Shown: positions 7,850-15,160 of the stretch, piece after piece
Layout of the letters: each line of letters starts with the position of its first letter
Numbering within the stretch: position 1 is the first letter of the stretch
Source: Nonomuraea dietziae
Lineage (GTDB): Bacteria; Actinomycetota; Actinomycetes; Streptosporangiales; Streptosporangiaceae
Direction: 5' to 3'
DNA length: 64,000 bases
NCBI RefSeq assembly: GCF_014195505.1
Contig: NZ_JACIBV010000001.1
Span: 310,001-374,000 of the forward strand
Program-made: the position numbers and the translations under genes
Notes under the pieces: generated by a model
Told to the model about the DNA's origin: nothing
Seen by the model: the letters and a program-made list of their open reading frames with translations, nothing else
Databases searched by the model: none

Positions 7850-8896
7850 TCATCCTGTGGCCCCTTTTGGGCCTACCTCGGCGATCCCCTGGAGGGCCGC
7901 GTCGGTGTCCGCGGTGGCCAGCATGCTGTTGATGTTGGCGCCGGCCAGTGCGCCGGCCGCTGCGGAGGCCCCGACCTGGGCGACCGGATCGGTGGCGTTG
8001 CCGGCCACCCACACACCCGGCACCTCGGTGGTGCCGGCCATGCCGGAGGCGAAACCGCGGCCCATGTTCGGCAGATCCTGCACCGGCAGGCCCAAACCTT
8101 CCAGGCCCTGGGTGCGGGCCTGCATCTGCGGGCCGACCGCGAGGACGCGGCGGGCCACGACCCGGCCGTCGGCCAGGCGCACCCCGGCGAGGGCACCGTC
8201 CTCGTCGTTGACGACCTCGGTGACCGGGGTGTCGATGACGCGGATGCCGCGGGCGGCGAAGCGGGCGCGGCTGTCCTCGTCCAGGTCAGTGCCGTGGGCG
8301 AAGTAGGTCAGGTCCTCGGTCAGCTGACGGAACAGAAACGCGTGGCCGATGGAGGCCGCGCCGGTGGCGAGGATACCGATGGGCTCATCGCGCACCTCCC
8401 AGCCGTGGCAGTACGGGCAGTGCACCACACTGTGCCCCCAGTGCTCGGCGAGCCCGGGCACCTCCGGCAGCACATCCGTGAGGCCGGTGGCCACCAGGAT
8501 GCGGCGAGCGGTGATGCTCCGGCCGTCGGCCAGGGTGACGGTGAACCGCAGGTCCCCGTCCGCCGACGGGGCGGCAGACTCGGCCGAGACCACCTCGCCG
8601 AACACGACGCGTCCGCCGTACTGGCGCACCTGCTCCCGGCCCCGTCGAAGGATCTCCGGCGGCGGGGTGCCGTCCAGGGCGATGAGGCCGTGCACGGCCT
8701 TCGCGGGCGCGTTGCGCGGGGAGCCGCTGTCGATCACGACGACCGAGCGGCGGGAGCGGGCGAGGATAAGTGCACCGTTCAGCCCCGCGGCGCCCCCGCC
8801 GATCACCACCGCGTCGACGGTCCCCTCGGCCAGTGCGTCGCTCGCGTACGGAGGAGTCGTCACAGCCATGGCCTCCTGCCTTTCCATATCAGTCAT
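7850..8896 (-). CDS. Thioredoxin-reductase-like FAD/NAD(P) oxidoreductase
   Basis: A protein of about 348 residues. The FAD motif VDAVVIGGGAAGLNGALILA is at the N-terminus. A CPYC centre (VVHCPYCHGWEVRDEPIGIL) is in the thioredoxin-reductase position but with the atypical Pro-Tyr pair. The second GxGxxG is altered (ILATGAASIGHAFL). A conserved C-terminal flavin loop reads VWVAGNATDPVAQVGASAAA. This fits the actinobacterial class II oxidoreductases related to TrxB or to disulfide-forming tailoring enzymes. The start ATG at 8896 has AAGGG upstream; an ATG at 8869 is an alternative. It lies between the hydrolase and the monooxygenase on the same strand, probably as one cargo operon. Confidence 0.87.
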   Translation of the reverse strand: MTDMERQEAMAVTTPPYASDALAEGTVDAVVIGGGAAGLNGALILARSRRSVVVIDSGSPRNAPAKAVHGLIALDGTPPPEILRRGREQVRQYGGRVVFGEVVSAESAAPSADGDLRFTVTLADGRSITARRILVATGLTDVLPEVPGLAEHWGHSVVHCPYCHGWEVRDEPIGILATGAASIGHAFLFRQLTEDLTYFAHGTDLDEDSRARFAARGIRVIDTPVTEVVNDEDGALAGVRLADGRVVARRVLAVGPQMQARTQGLEGLGLPVQDLPNMGRGFASGMAGTTEVPGVWVAGNATDPVAQVGASAAAGALAGANINSMLATADTDAALQGIAEVGPKGATG

Positions 8897-8937
8897 GGTT
8901 CGGTCAACCCTTCGAGTTCTGGGTGGTTGGAGGGGGG

Positions 8938-9873
8938 TCAGCTGTTCAGAAAGCCCAGGATGTGGTCGGCGACCGTCTTGGGCTGCTCCAGGTGCAGGAA
9001 GTGCCCTGCGCCGGGTATGACGATCCGTTCGAGGCCGTTGGTGAACAGGTCGTCCATGCCGTCGCTCAACTCCACGGACATGCAGTTGTCGTCGGCCCCG
9101 TGCAGGTAGAGCGACGGGACGGTGAGGGCACCGAACGCCCGGACTTGCAGGGATTGGGTCGCCTCGTCCGCGGGGGGCGTGAACAACTGGCGGTAGTAGC
9201 CCAGGATCTCGGTCAGGACTCCTGGAGCACCCAGGGTTTCCTTGAGCGCGGCACGCTCCGCGTCCGGCAGTTCGTAGCCGGGTGACCATTCCCGCCAGAG
9301 CCGGTCGATGAAGGCGAAATCGTCGAGCTCGACGGCCGCCTCCGCCATGGCCGTCTGGAAGAAGAACATGTACCAGCTGCGTCGCTGCTGGTCACCGTCA
9401 GTGACCAATGCGGTCAGCAGTTGACGGCCATGGGGAGCCGCCATGGTGACAAGCTTGCGGACACGCCTCGCGTCGAGGCTCGCTGCCGCGTACGCCGCCC
9501 CGGCGCCGAAGTCGTGACCGATGAGATCCGCCTGCTCGCGCCCGAGCGCTTTGATCAGGGCCAGGACGTCCTGGCCGGTCGAGGCAATGCGGTAGGAGCC
9601 GTCGGGGGCCGCGCCGCCGGGCCAGTATCCGCGCTGTGCGGGCGCGACCGCCCAGTACCCTTCCTGCGCAAGACGGTCGAGAATCCCTGCCCAGCTGGCG
9701 GCATGGTCGGGAAACCCGTGGAGGCACACAACGAGCGGCCCGCTGCCGGCCTCAAGGATCGGAACCTCCAGCCCGCCTGCCTGAACCGTCCGATGACGGA
9801 CGCGGTCGGTCGCCTGGGACCCCCTGGCCGGGGAGCCCTCGCCAGACGACGGTCGCTGGGTCACCTGCGTCAT
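8938..9873 (-). CDS. Alpha/beta hydrolase, epoxide-hydrolase-like
   Basis: A 311-residue alpha/beta-fold hydrolase. The oxyanion motif HGFPDHAASW and the nucleophile elbow LIGHDFGAGAAY (Asp in the nucleophile position, as in epoxide hydrolases and dehalogenases) are seen. A conserved catalytic His lies in IPGAGHFLHLEQP near the C-terminus, and a cap domain (QTAMAEAAVELDDFAFIDRL) sits between. It should open epoxides or esters made by a partner such as the monooxygenase downstream, which would be a coherent oxidise-then-hydrolyse cargo. The ATG at 9873 follows a GGGGG; a TTG at 9888 is possible. It begins the cargo operon reading leftward. Confidence 0.9.
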   Translation of the reverse strand: MTQVTQRPSSGEGSPARGSQATDRVRHRTVQAGGLEVPILEAGSGPLVVCLHGFPDHAASWAGILDRLAQEGYWAVAPAQRGYWPGGAAPDGSYRIASTGQDVLALIKALGREQADLIGHDFGAGAAYAAASLDARRVRKLVTMAAPHGRQLLTALVTDGDQQRRSWYMFFFQTAMAEAAVELDDFAFIDRLWREWSPGYELPDAERAALKETLGAPGVLTEILGYYRQLFTPPADEATQSLQVRAFGALTVPSLYLHGADDNCMSVELSDGMDDLFTNGLERIVIPGAGHFLHLEQPKTVADHILGFLNS

Positions 9874-10011
9874 GAGTTCAACCCCCAAGCCGCCTTCGCG
9901 GCGTCGCGGTCCGGCAAGCCCGGACCAAGTAGCAAGTACGGCTGACGGCGACCAGGACGCTGACGCCGATCACGGAGCGATCTGCTGGAACATGTTTGAG
10001 CGGAATCGCTT

Positions 10012-10062
10012 AATTGCCCATCGATGTGCAGATTAGTTTATTGCCCATCCATGTGCAAATAT
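10012..10062. promoter_or_regulatory. Direct-repeat operator upstream of TetR gene
   Basis: Two 20-bp direct repeats with 27-bp periodicity, TTGCCCATCGATGTGCAGAT and TTGCCCATCCATGTGCAAAT, occupy the region between the leftward hydrolase operon and the rightward TetR gene. They are AT-richer than the surroundings. I infer a promoter-operator for both units, probably bound by the adjacent TetR protein. Confidence 0.5.
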
Positions 10063-10103
10063 CGCGATGACTTCCTCCTCCCACCCGCCCTCGAGGTACC
10101 GAC

Positions 10104-10853
10104 GTGACCAGCCGACCAGCACGAACACCGACGACGAGGCCGAGACGGTCTCCGGCCCGGCCCCACGAGACGCCGCCCCCTCCTGCTCCGACTTCGACTT
10201 CGTCCCCCTCGCCGACTTCGACCTCGACTTCGGCGCAGCGTCGGGACGCGCGGGCCACCCGTGCCCGGATCCTCGACGCGGCTCGGCGGGAACTGACCGG
10301 CGACCCCGACAGCCGCCTGGAGGACATCGCCGGTGCCGCCGGTGTGGCCCGGCGCACCGTGTACGTCCACTTCGCCGGCCGGACCGCGCTCGTCGAGTGC
10401 CTGGCCGCCGAGGCCGCGGAGGCGATCCGGCGCGCCGTCGCGGGTGCCCCGGCCCCGACCCCCGACGCCGCCGCGGACCTGGCGCGATTCGTCCTCATGG
10501 TGTGGCCCGTCGGCGACCACTACCGCACCCTCATCCGGCTGGCCCGCGGCCAGGACCTCACCCCCGCACGCGTCGACGAACTGCTGACCCCCGCCCGCGA
10601 CATGGCCACGAGGGTCCTCGCCCACGGCTGCCGACAGGGCGTCTTCCAGACCACCGTCCCGCCCGACCCGCTCACCCGAGCCATCGAGGCCCAACTGGCG
10701 ACCCTGCTTGACTGCGTCGAGCGCGGCCTGTGGTCCGACGACGGCACCAGCGCCGCAACCGCCGCCCTCATCGCCGCCGGAGTCGCCCCGGACACCGCCG
10801 CCGCGAAGGTCGATCACGTACGGAAGACCGGGTCGCCCCCGAGTCCCGTCTGA
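10104..10853 (+). CDS. TetR/AcrR family regulator with low-complexity N-tail
   Basis: A 249-residue protein. The DNA-binding helix-turn-helix is at about residues 50-95 (RARILDAARRELTGDPDSRL, then EDIAGAAGVARRTVYVHFAG). The ligand-binding helices follow, and it ends AAKVDHVRKTGSPPSPV. The first 45 residues are Thr/Ser/Pro-rich and not part of the fold, so the real start may be nearer the HTH (around 10245). The GTG at 10104 is simply the longest start. It resembles the second TetR at 11.6-12.2 kb in layout (FVLxMWPVGDxYRxL is shared), so the two are paralogues. It probably controls the cargo operon to its left. Confidence 0.85.
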   Translation: MTSRPARTPTTRPRRSPARPHETPPPPAPTSTSSPSPTSTSTSAQRRDARATRARILDAARRELTGDPDSRLEDIAGAAGVARRTVYVHFAGRTALVECLAAEAAEAIRRAVAGAPAPTPDAAADLARFVLMVWPVGDHYRTLIRLARGQDLTPARVDELLTPARDMATRVLAHGCRQGVFQTTVPPDPLTRAIEAQLATLLDCVERGLWSDDGTSAATAALIAAGVAPDTAAAKVDHVRKTGSPPSPV

Positions 10854-10974
10854 AACCCGTGCCAGTACCCCACTCGCACTCACACAAATGTCCGCCCCCA
10901 ACTCCCTGTCCCCCGAAGCCCTTTGGAGGAGGGCCGATGTACCGCCCCCGCCCCGAGCACGACCGTGACCAGGA

Positions 10975-11583
10975 GTGCGAGTTTCGTACTCGTACTCGTA
11001 CTCGTACTCGTACTCGTACTCGTACTCGTACTCGTACTCGTACTCGCACGAACCCGCCGACGGCTCCGACCGCCCGCTGCCGGTGACCGAACTCGCCCTG
11101 CGGATGGACGGGTTGACGAAGTCGGACGACGACAGCCAGGCCCGGGCCCGCTCGGCGGAGGCGACCGTCTTCCTGTCGTACGCGGACCTGTCCGACGCCC
11201 TAGGCCTGGAACTGACCCAGGGCTACGGTTCCGACCGGATCCGCGCCCGCGTCCTGACCACCCTCGGCTTCGAGGTCACCGCGACGACGACCGTCTCGGC
11301 GGCCTCCGGCAACCGCGTCACCTTCAAGGACTTCAAGGTCGCGGGCCGCGTCGCCCTGCCCGAGGCCGGTGAGAAGTTGCTCGGCCAGGTCTTCGCCGAG
11401 CCGATCGCACCGCGGAACATCCCCGACGGCCTTCGACTGCGCTCGGTCACCACCACGGAGCAGGGCCTCACCGCCCACTTCTCCGGGCAAGTCGGTCACC
11501 TTCCGCCGCGACGACGCCCGGGACACCTCGTCGAACGGGTCGGCCGGAGAGAAATCAGGTGCCGTGGGCCGGAAGAGCCGTAG
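10975..11583 (+). pseudogene. LmeA/DUF2993-like gene, 5' end replaced and 3' end frameshifted
   Basis: Residues from about PLPVTELALRMDGLTKSDDD to PDGLRLRSVTTTEQGLTAHF match the C-terminal part of DUF2993 (LmeA-family lipid-binding) proteins. The normal membrane-anchored N-terminus is absent: the reading frame begins inside a GTACTC hexanucleotide array coding for a Tyr-Ser repeat. At about 11488 an extra G shifts the frame; removing it restores HFSGKSVTFRRDDARDTSS, the expected ending. The gene is therefore broken at both ends. Confidence 0.7.
10985..11046. repeat. Hexanucleotide tandem array (CGTACT)n, about 10 units
   Basis: About ten perfect copies of CGTACT occupy 62 bp. They read as alternating Tyr-Ser in one forward frame, Thr-Arg in another and Val-Arg in the reverse frame. 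Unit length is a multiple of three, so copy-number change would keep the frame. It marks the junction where the DUF2993-like gene lost its normal start. Confidence 0.95.
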
Positions 11584-12214
11584 CCATCGCCGACGCAACC
11601 TCCTCGACCACCGCGCTCGCCCGATCCTCCGGCACGCCGGCCGCGATGAGGGTGGCCGTGGCGATCCGGTGCCCGTCGTCCTCCAGCGCGCCGGTGTTGA
11701 CGGACTCCACCAGAGCTACGATCATCGCCATCAGGCCTGCGCTCTGCACGGCCGGCGGCAGATGGGAGTGGAAGACGCCGTCCCGCTGCCCGCGCTCCAG
11801 GATCCCGGTGGCGGCCTCCCGGGCCGGCGCGAGCACCTCGGTGACGCGCTCGGAGCCGAGGTCCCGCCGGGTGAGCGCCAGCAGCATGCGGTAGCGGTCG
11901 CCCACGGGCCACATCTGGAGTACGAACCGCGCCAACGCCCGCTCGGCCGACTCCGCCGGCTCTCCCGACTCCGGCCCGGCCTCCACCATGTTCCGCAACG
12001 TCTCGGCGGCTTCCTCGGCGAGCGCCTCCAGCAGCGCAGCCCGCCCCGGGAAGTGCCCGAAGAGGGTGCGCCGGACGACTCCGGCGGCCCGCGCCAGCTC
12101 CTCCAGCGTGACATCGGGGTTCCGCCCCAGCTCCTCACGGGCCGTGGCCAGGATGCGCGCCCGGTTGGACCGCGAATTACGGCGCAGCGGCTCGCGGGCC
12201 ACGTGCTTGCTCAC
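11555..12214 (-). CDS. TetR/AcrR family regulator
   Basis: About 219 residues from the GTG at 12214 (starting SKHVAREPLRRNSRSNRARI), with GAGG eight bases upstream. The HTH region reads NPDVTLEELARAAGVVRRTL FGHF. The C-terminal domain contains RFVLQMWPVGDRYRMLLALT, matching its paralogue at 10.1-10.85 kb. A longer reading to an ATG at 12256 exists, but its extra residues do not look like a TetR N-terminus. The stop at 11555 overlaps the 3' end of the DUF2993-like remnant on the other strand. Its target is unknown. Confidence 0.87.
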   Translation of the reverse strand: MSKHVAREPLRRNSRSNRARILATAREELGRNPDVTLEELARAAGVVRRTLFGHFPGRAALLEALAEEAAETLRNMVEAGPESGEPAESAERALARFVLQMWPVGDRYRMLLALTRRDLGSERVTEVLAPAREAATGILERGQRDGVFHSHLPPAVQSAGLMAMIVALVESVNTGALEDDGHRIATATLIAAGVPEDRASAVVEEVASAMATALPAHGT

Positions 12215-12284
12215 GGAGAACCTCGCAGCATCAAAGGACGGACGAACGACCCCCATTTTGTCACGCCGAGCCGAAGCCCCCGTA

Positions 12285-12671
12285 TCACGCCCCACCGGCC
12301 GCTGCCTCACGCGGGACCCGCCCCACCTCGTGGCCCGAAGCTCGGCCGACGCAGAACCGAGCGCGCCCGGTGCGGCCCTCGCGCTTGTTCCTCGACGAGA
12401 GCCCCGGCGCGCCGGGCGCCGCCGCCGACCTCGTCCGTCGCGGCCATCCCACCGGCCACCCCCGTCGGATCAGACCGCGAACTCCCGGAACAAGCCCGGA
12501 GTTCATCGCTGACTCCAGGTAGTTGCGAGCGTCGGGCAGCGCGCTCTTCCGCTCCTCGTCGGTCAGCTCGTCCCACGTCGGCAGAAACGTGCAGTCGTGG
12601 GCGAACTGCTGGCGGGCCTTGGCCAGGGCCAGCACGCGCGGGTCGTCGAGCGGGATCTGTGGCAGCGTCAC
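12285..12671 (-). CDS. Small uncharacterised protein, C-terminus probably replaced
   Basis: The N-terminal 57 residues look like a real, compact, acidic domain (MTLPQIPLDDPRVLALAKAR ... FLPTWDELTDEERKSALPDA RNYLES). From residue 60 on, the sequence is Arg/Pro/Gly-rich and has the look of a frame reading through non-coding DNA, so the gene is probably truncated by a junction near 12495. It ends 10 bp downstream of the resolvase stop, same strand, so it may be co-transcribed with tniR. No function is assigned. Confidence 0.45.
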   Translation of the reverse strand: MTLPQIPLDDPRVLALAKARQQFAHDCTFLPTWDELTDEERKSALPDARNYLESAMNSGLVPGVRGLIRRGWPVGWPRRTRSAAAPGAPGLSSRNKREGRTGRARFCVGRASGHEVGRVPREAAAGGA

Positions 12672-12681
12672 GGCGTGCTCC

Positions 12682-13272
12682 TCAGGGAGTCGGGGGCTGG
12701 TCTGTGAGGTTGCCCTCGGCAGCGGCTGCGAGGGTCTTGTGGACGACGCCGACGGAGACCTTCACCCCGGCGGCGATGGTGCGGATGGATTCCCCGCGCC
12801 GGCGGCGGTCGAGGATCGCGGCGCGCTTGTCGTCGTCGACCACGGGGCGGCGGCCTCCGACCTTGCCTTGCTTGCGGGCGGTCTCCAGGCCGTTCTTCGT
12901 CTTGCGGACGATGTCGCGGCGGCGGTCCTCGGCCAGGGCGAGGGCCAGGTCGAGGATGAAGGAGCGCTCGGTGTGCTCGCCGGCGCCGATGCCCTCCAGG
13001 ACCTTGACGCCGATGCCTTGCTGGAACAGGTCGTTGAGGACGATCAGTCCTTCCAGGAGGTTGCGGCCGAGCCGGTCGACCTCCTGGACGGTCAGCAGGT
13101 CGCCCTCGCGGATGTAGGACAGCGCGGTGAGCAGGTCGGGCCGGTCACTGGTGGCGAGCTTGCCGCTTGCCTTCTCCTCGATGACCTTCAGGCAGATCGG
13201 ATCGAGGGCGTCATGCTGCCGCTGGGTGTTCTGCTTGTCGGTGCTGACCCGGACAAGTCCGATGAGCGCCAT
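12682..13272 (-). CDS. tniR: TniR: serine resolvase of the transposon
   Basis: A 196-residue small serine recombinase. The nucleophile Ser10 lies in IGLVRVSTDKQNT. The conserved arginine loop is LTVQEVDRLGRNLLEG. The long E-helix and a C-terminal helix-turn-helix (GESIRTIAAGVKVSVGVVHK) are present. It resolves cointegrates made by TniABQ at the res site just upstream (13286-13441). The ATG has GGAGGTGC upstream. Position beside the right end and divergence from it match Tn402/Tn5053 relatives. Confidence 0.93.
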   Translation of the reverse strand: MALIGLVRVSTDKQNTQRQHDALDPICLKVIEEKASGKLATSDRPDLLTALSYIREGDLLTVQEVDRLGRNLLEGLIVLNDLFQQGIGVKVLEGIGAGEHTERSFILDLALALAEDRRRDIVRKTKNGLETARKQGKVGGRRPVVDDDKRAAILDRRRRGESIRTIAAGVKVSVGVVHKTLAAAAEGNLTDQPPTP

Positions 13273-13285
13273 GGCGAAGCACCTC

Positions 13286-13441
13286 CGTTCATCAAACGTC
13301 ACGCGCGAGGTATCTGAACGGTAGCAGGGAACGGCCGAAGATGAACGGCAAAATGAACATCCGAACCGGACACAGCGCACGGAGATCCCCCGTTCAGCCG
13401 GCTGTCCTTGTCGCGTTCGTCAAACGCTCGTTAGATGAACG
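13286..13441. promoter_or_regulatory. res site of the transposon resolvase
   Basis: Between tniR and the right end are repeated resolvase-type half-sites of the form CGTTC(A/G)TC. A 28-bp palindromic subsite spans 13414-13441 (arms CGTTCGTCAAACG and GATGAACG). A 35-bp subsite spans 13286-13320 (CGTTCATCAAACG ... TATCTGAACG). A middle pair GATGAACGG/ATGAACATC lies at about 13340-13361. Three subsites are what serine resolvases of this group use. The tniR promoter must lie inside, so the resolvase probably represses itself. Confidence 0.7.
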
Positions 13442-13465
13442 CCACACCTGACGGCACCCGGCAGC

Positions 13466-13510
13466 GCAGACCACTTCGCGCATCCGTGCACACCACTTCG
13501 AAAAGTGACA
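13466..13510. repeat. Right transposon end
   Basis: The right terminal inverted repeat ends ...CACTTCGAAAAGTGACA at 13510, the mirror of TGTCACTTTTCGAAGT at 2183. A second copy of its core, GCAGACCACTTCGCG (13466-13480), precedes GCACACCACTTCGAA in direct orientation. This gives two transposase-binding sites at this end and three at the left one. Confidence 0.8.
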
Positions 13511-13572
13511 GTCGTCCCGAAACCACCGCTTCATTTCTTGAGTTTCGGGACGGTTTTAGAGACGATGGACTC
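13511..13572. promoter_or_regulatory. Right half of the split res site, upstream of the host recombinase
   Basis: A perfect 11-bp inverted repeat, CGTCCCGAAAC (13513-13523) and GTTTCGGGACG (13542-13552), forms a 40-bp subsite. GGTTTTAGAGACG follows, and the GTG of the recombinase is at 13573. The same words occur left of the transposon at 2100-2177. This must also hold the promoter of the recombinase gene, now separated from whatever lay upstream by 11.3 kb. Confidence 0.6.
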
Positions 13573-14445
13573 GTGAACGCCCCCACCGTCACCGCCACCA
13601 AGCCACACAGCCCGGCCAACGCGATCCGGATCGGCTACGCTCGCGTCTCCACCCGCGCCCAAGACCACCTGTCCCAGATGCAGGCCCTCGAAGGCGCGCA
13701 CTGCCGCGAGATCGTCGAAGAGACCGCCAGCACCCGAAAAGATCGGCCCAAGCTGCGCGCCACCATCGAGCGGATGCACGCCGGCGACACCCTGGTCATC
13801 TACAAGCCCGACCGCATCGCTCGCAGCATGAAGGAGCTGCTGGTCTTCCTCGAAGACGAGCTCGCCCCGCGCGGCATCAACCTGGAGATCCTGTCCGGCA
13901 TCTGCGCCGGCCTGCACCGCCCCAACGGTCAGACCATCGCCGACAAGATGCTGTTCATGGTCGCCGCCATGGCCGCCGAGATGGAACGCGACCTGATCAG
14001 CGAGCGCACCCTGGACGGCCTGGCCGCCGCCCGCGCCCACGGCCGCACCGGAGGCCGGCCCCCCGCGCTGGACGCGGACAAGCTGGCCGCCGCCCGCGCC
14101 CGCCAGGCCCGCGGCGAGTCCATCACCGCCATCGCCAAGCACCTCGGCGTCGGCCGCTCCACCCTGTACCGGGCCCTGGAGGAGGAAGACCGGCCCGCCG
14201 CGGCGACGACAACGGCCGCGCCGATGGTGGAGGCCGCGGTGACGAAGCAGGCCGCGCGCATGCCCTCCAAGGCCGAAGATGAAGCGTGCGACGCCGCCAC
14301 CTACGCCATGGCCACCGCGCTGCAGGAGCGGCGCCCGGCTGCCTACCGCGCCATCGTGGATGACCTCACCCCGGCCGAACGTGACCAGGTGAGCCAGGCG
14401 TGCGTCCGTGCGGCCGCCCGCCGCGACCGCGACCAGAAGGGCTGA
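13573..14445 (+). CDS. Serine recombinase/resolvase (host of the transposon insertion)
   Basis: A 290-residue serine recombinase from the GTG at 13573. The catalytic Ser lies in RIGYARVSTRAQDHL (about residue 26). The arginine motif is YKPDRIARSMKELLVFLED, and the E-helix region reads AAMAAEMERDLISERTLDGL. An HTH (GESITAIAKHLGVGRSTLYR) is followed by about 95 extra residues with an Ala/Arg-rich tail. Without the tail it is a standard resolvase/invertase. It ends 5 bp before the next gene; the two form an operon, probably part of an older plasmid or integrative element. Confidence 0.92.
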   Translation: MNAPTVTATKPHSPANAIRIGYARVSTRAQDHLSQMQALEGAHCREIVEETASTRKDRPKLRATIERMHAGDTLVIYKPDRIARSMKELLVFLEDELAPRGINLEILSGICAGLHRPNGQTIADKMLFMVAAMAAEMERDLISERTLDGLAAARAHGRTGGRPPALDADKLAAARARQARGESITAIAKHLGVGRSTLYRALEEEDRPAAATTTAAPMVEAAVTKQAARMPSKAEDEACDAATYAMATALQERRPAAYRAIVDDLTPAERDQVSQACVRAAARRDRDQKG

Positions 14446-14450
14446 CGACC

Positions 14451-14918
14451 ATGGCCACTCCCACCCCGGCCCAAGCGCGTGAGCTGGCCGCCCGCGCCGA
14501 CCAGCTGGCGGCCGCGATCGAGGTCCTGCGTGGCGAGCTGCGAGCGGGCGAGGACGCGCTGCACCGGACCGGCTACCGCCTCGATGACGCCGCCAGTTGG
14601 GTCCGCCAGGTCGCCAAGGATCTACAGGCGACCGCCTCTGACATGGCCCGCCTGGCCGCTCTCCCGGCCGGCGCCTGCGCCGTGCCGTGGGGCGTGTGCC
14701 CCGAGCACGGCAACACCCTCTTCTCCAGCGGCGGCGTGACCGCCTGCAAGAGCGCCGGATGCCGTCGCGCCTGGGGCTACAACCGAGACAACACCCCCTG
14801 CGCCGAACCCGCCACCCACCGCCTCACCGACGCCGACGGAGTCGAAGCGCTGATCTGCGACGGCCACGCCATCGACGCCCGCAACCGACTGATCGGCGGG
14901 CGGATCGAGCCGCTGTAA
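14451..14918 (+). CDS. Hypothetical Cys-rich mobile-element protein
   Basis: A 155-residue protein. The N-terminal half is helical and probably coiled coil (AQARELAARADQLAAAIEVL ... SWVRQVAKDLQATASDMARL). The C-terminal half has spaced Cys and His residues (VCPEHGNTLF, CKSAGCRRAWGY, CAEPATHRL, CDGHA) that could bind zinc. Similar proteins follow recombinase or replication genes on actinomycete plasmids, but I cannot give a function. It is translated with the recombinase gene (5-bp gap). Confidence 0.75.
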   Translation: MATPTPAQARELAARADQLAAAIEVLRGELRAGEDALHRTGYRLDDAASWVRQVAKDLQATASDMARLAALPAGACAVPWGVCPEHGNTLFSSGGVTACKSAGCRRAWGYNRDNTPCAEPATHRLTDADGVEALICDGHAIDARNRLIGGRIEPL

Positions 14919-14975
14919 GCGTGTCCGGGACTGCAGGAATCAGCCCCGGACACGCACCCCAATCACACCACAGCC

Positions 14976-15009
14976 GCGGGCCCCGGCGTCATCTGACACC
15001 GGGGCCCGC
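14976..15009 (+). terminator. Strong hairpin terminator after the recombinase operon
   Basis: A perfect 11-bp GC stem, GCGGGCCCCGG (14976-14986) pairing with CCGGGGCCCGC (14999-15009), with a 12-nt loop, 58 bp after the stop codon. There is no U-tract, as is common in actinomycetes. Confidence 0.75.
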
Positions 15010-15068
15010 AGCACGTATGGCCCGAACTCCTTGCTCGCCGGCCCGGATGGAAGGGCCGGAGGTCACCG

Positions 15069-15160
15069 AGCGTGATCGTCTCAACGTCTCAGTCCTCGCG
15101 CGCGCCTGCACACGTAGGGGCAAAGGCACGGATGAGACGAGACATTGAGACGATCACGCT
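15069..15160. repeat. 22-bp inverted repeat with 48-bp spacer
   Basis: AGCGTGATCGTCTCAACGTC at 15069 is mirrored at 15139-15160 with one mismatch over 22 bp. The right arm also contains direct TGAGACGA copies. The arms flank a 48-bp GC-rich spacer. This could be a recombinase or plasmid-type iteron/attachment site, the ends of a lost element or a long RNA hairpin. No ORF explains it. Confidence 0.6.

Larger units (their letters stand above)
2183..13510. mobile_element. Tn402/Tn5053-like transposon (tniABQ...tniR), about 11.3 kb
   Basis: Both ends carry the same inverted repeat beginning TGTCACTTTTCGAAGT: 2183-2209 at the left, 13488-13510 inverted at the right, with one mismatch in about 27 bp. 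The repeat resembles the known Tn402/Tn5053 end (TGTCATTTTCAGAAGACGAC). Gene content is tniA, tniB and tniQ in that order at the left, then cargo, then a serine resolvase with res site at the right, which is the family layout. Bases next to the ends are GGCGT and GTCGT, so a 5-bp target duplication would be matched at 4 of 5 positions. Cargo is a flavin monooxygenase, an oxidoreductase, a hydrolase, two TetR regulators and several remnants. Confidence 0.85.

Noticed and set aside
10985..11046. Tandem array as a CRISPR
   Set aside because: A 6-bp unit without spacers is a microsatellite-type repeat, not a CRISPR.
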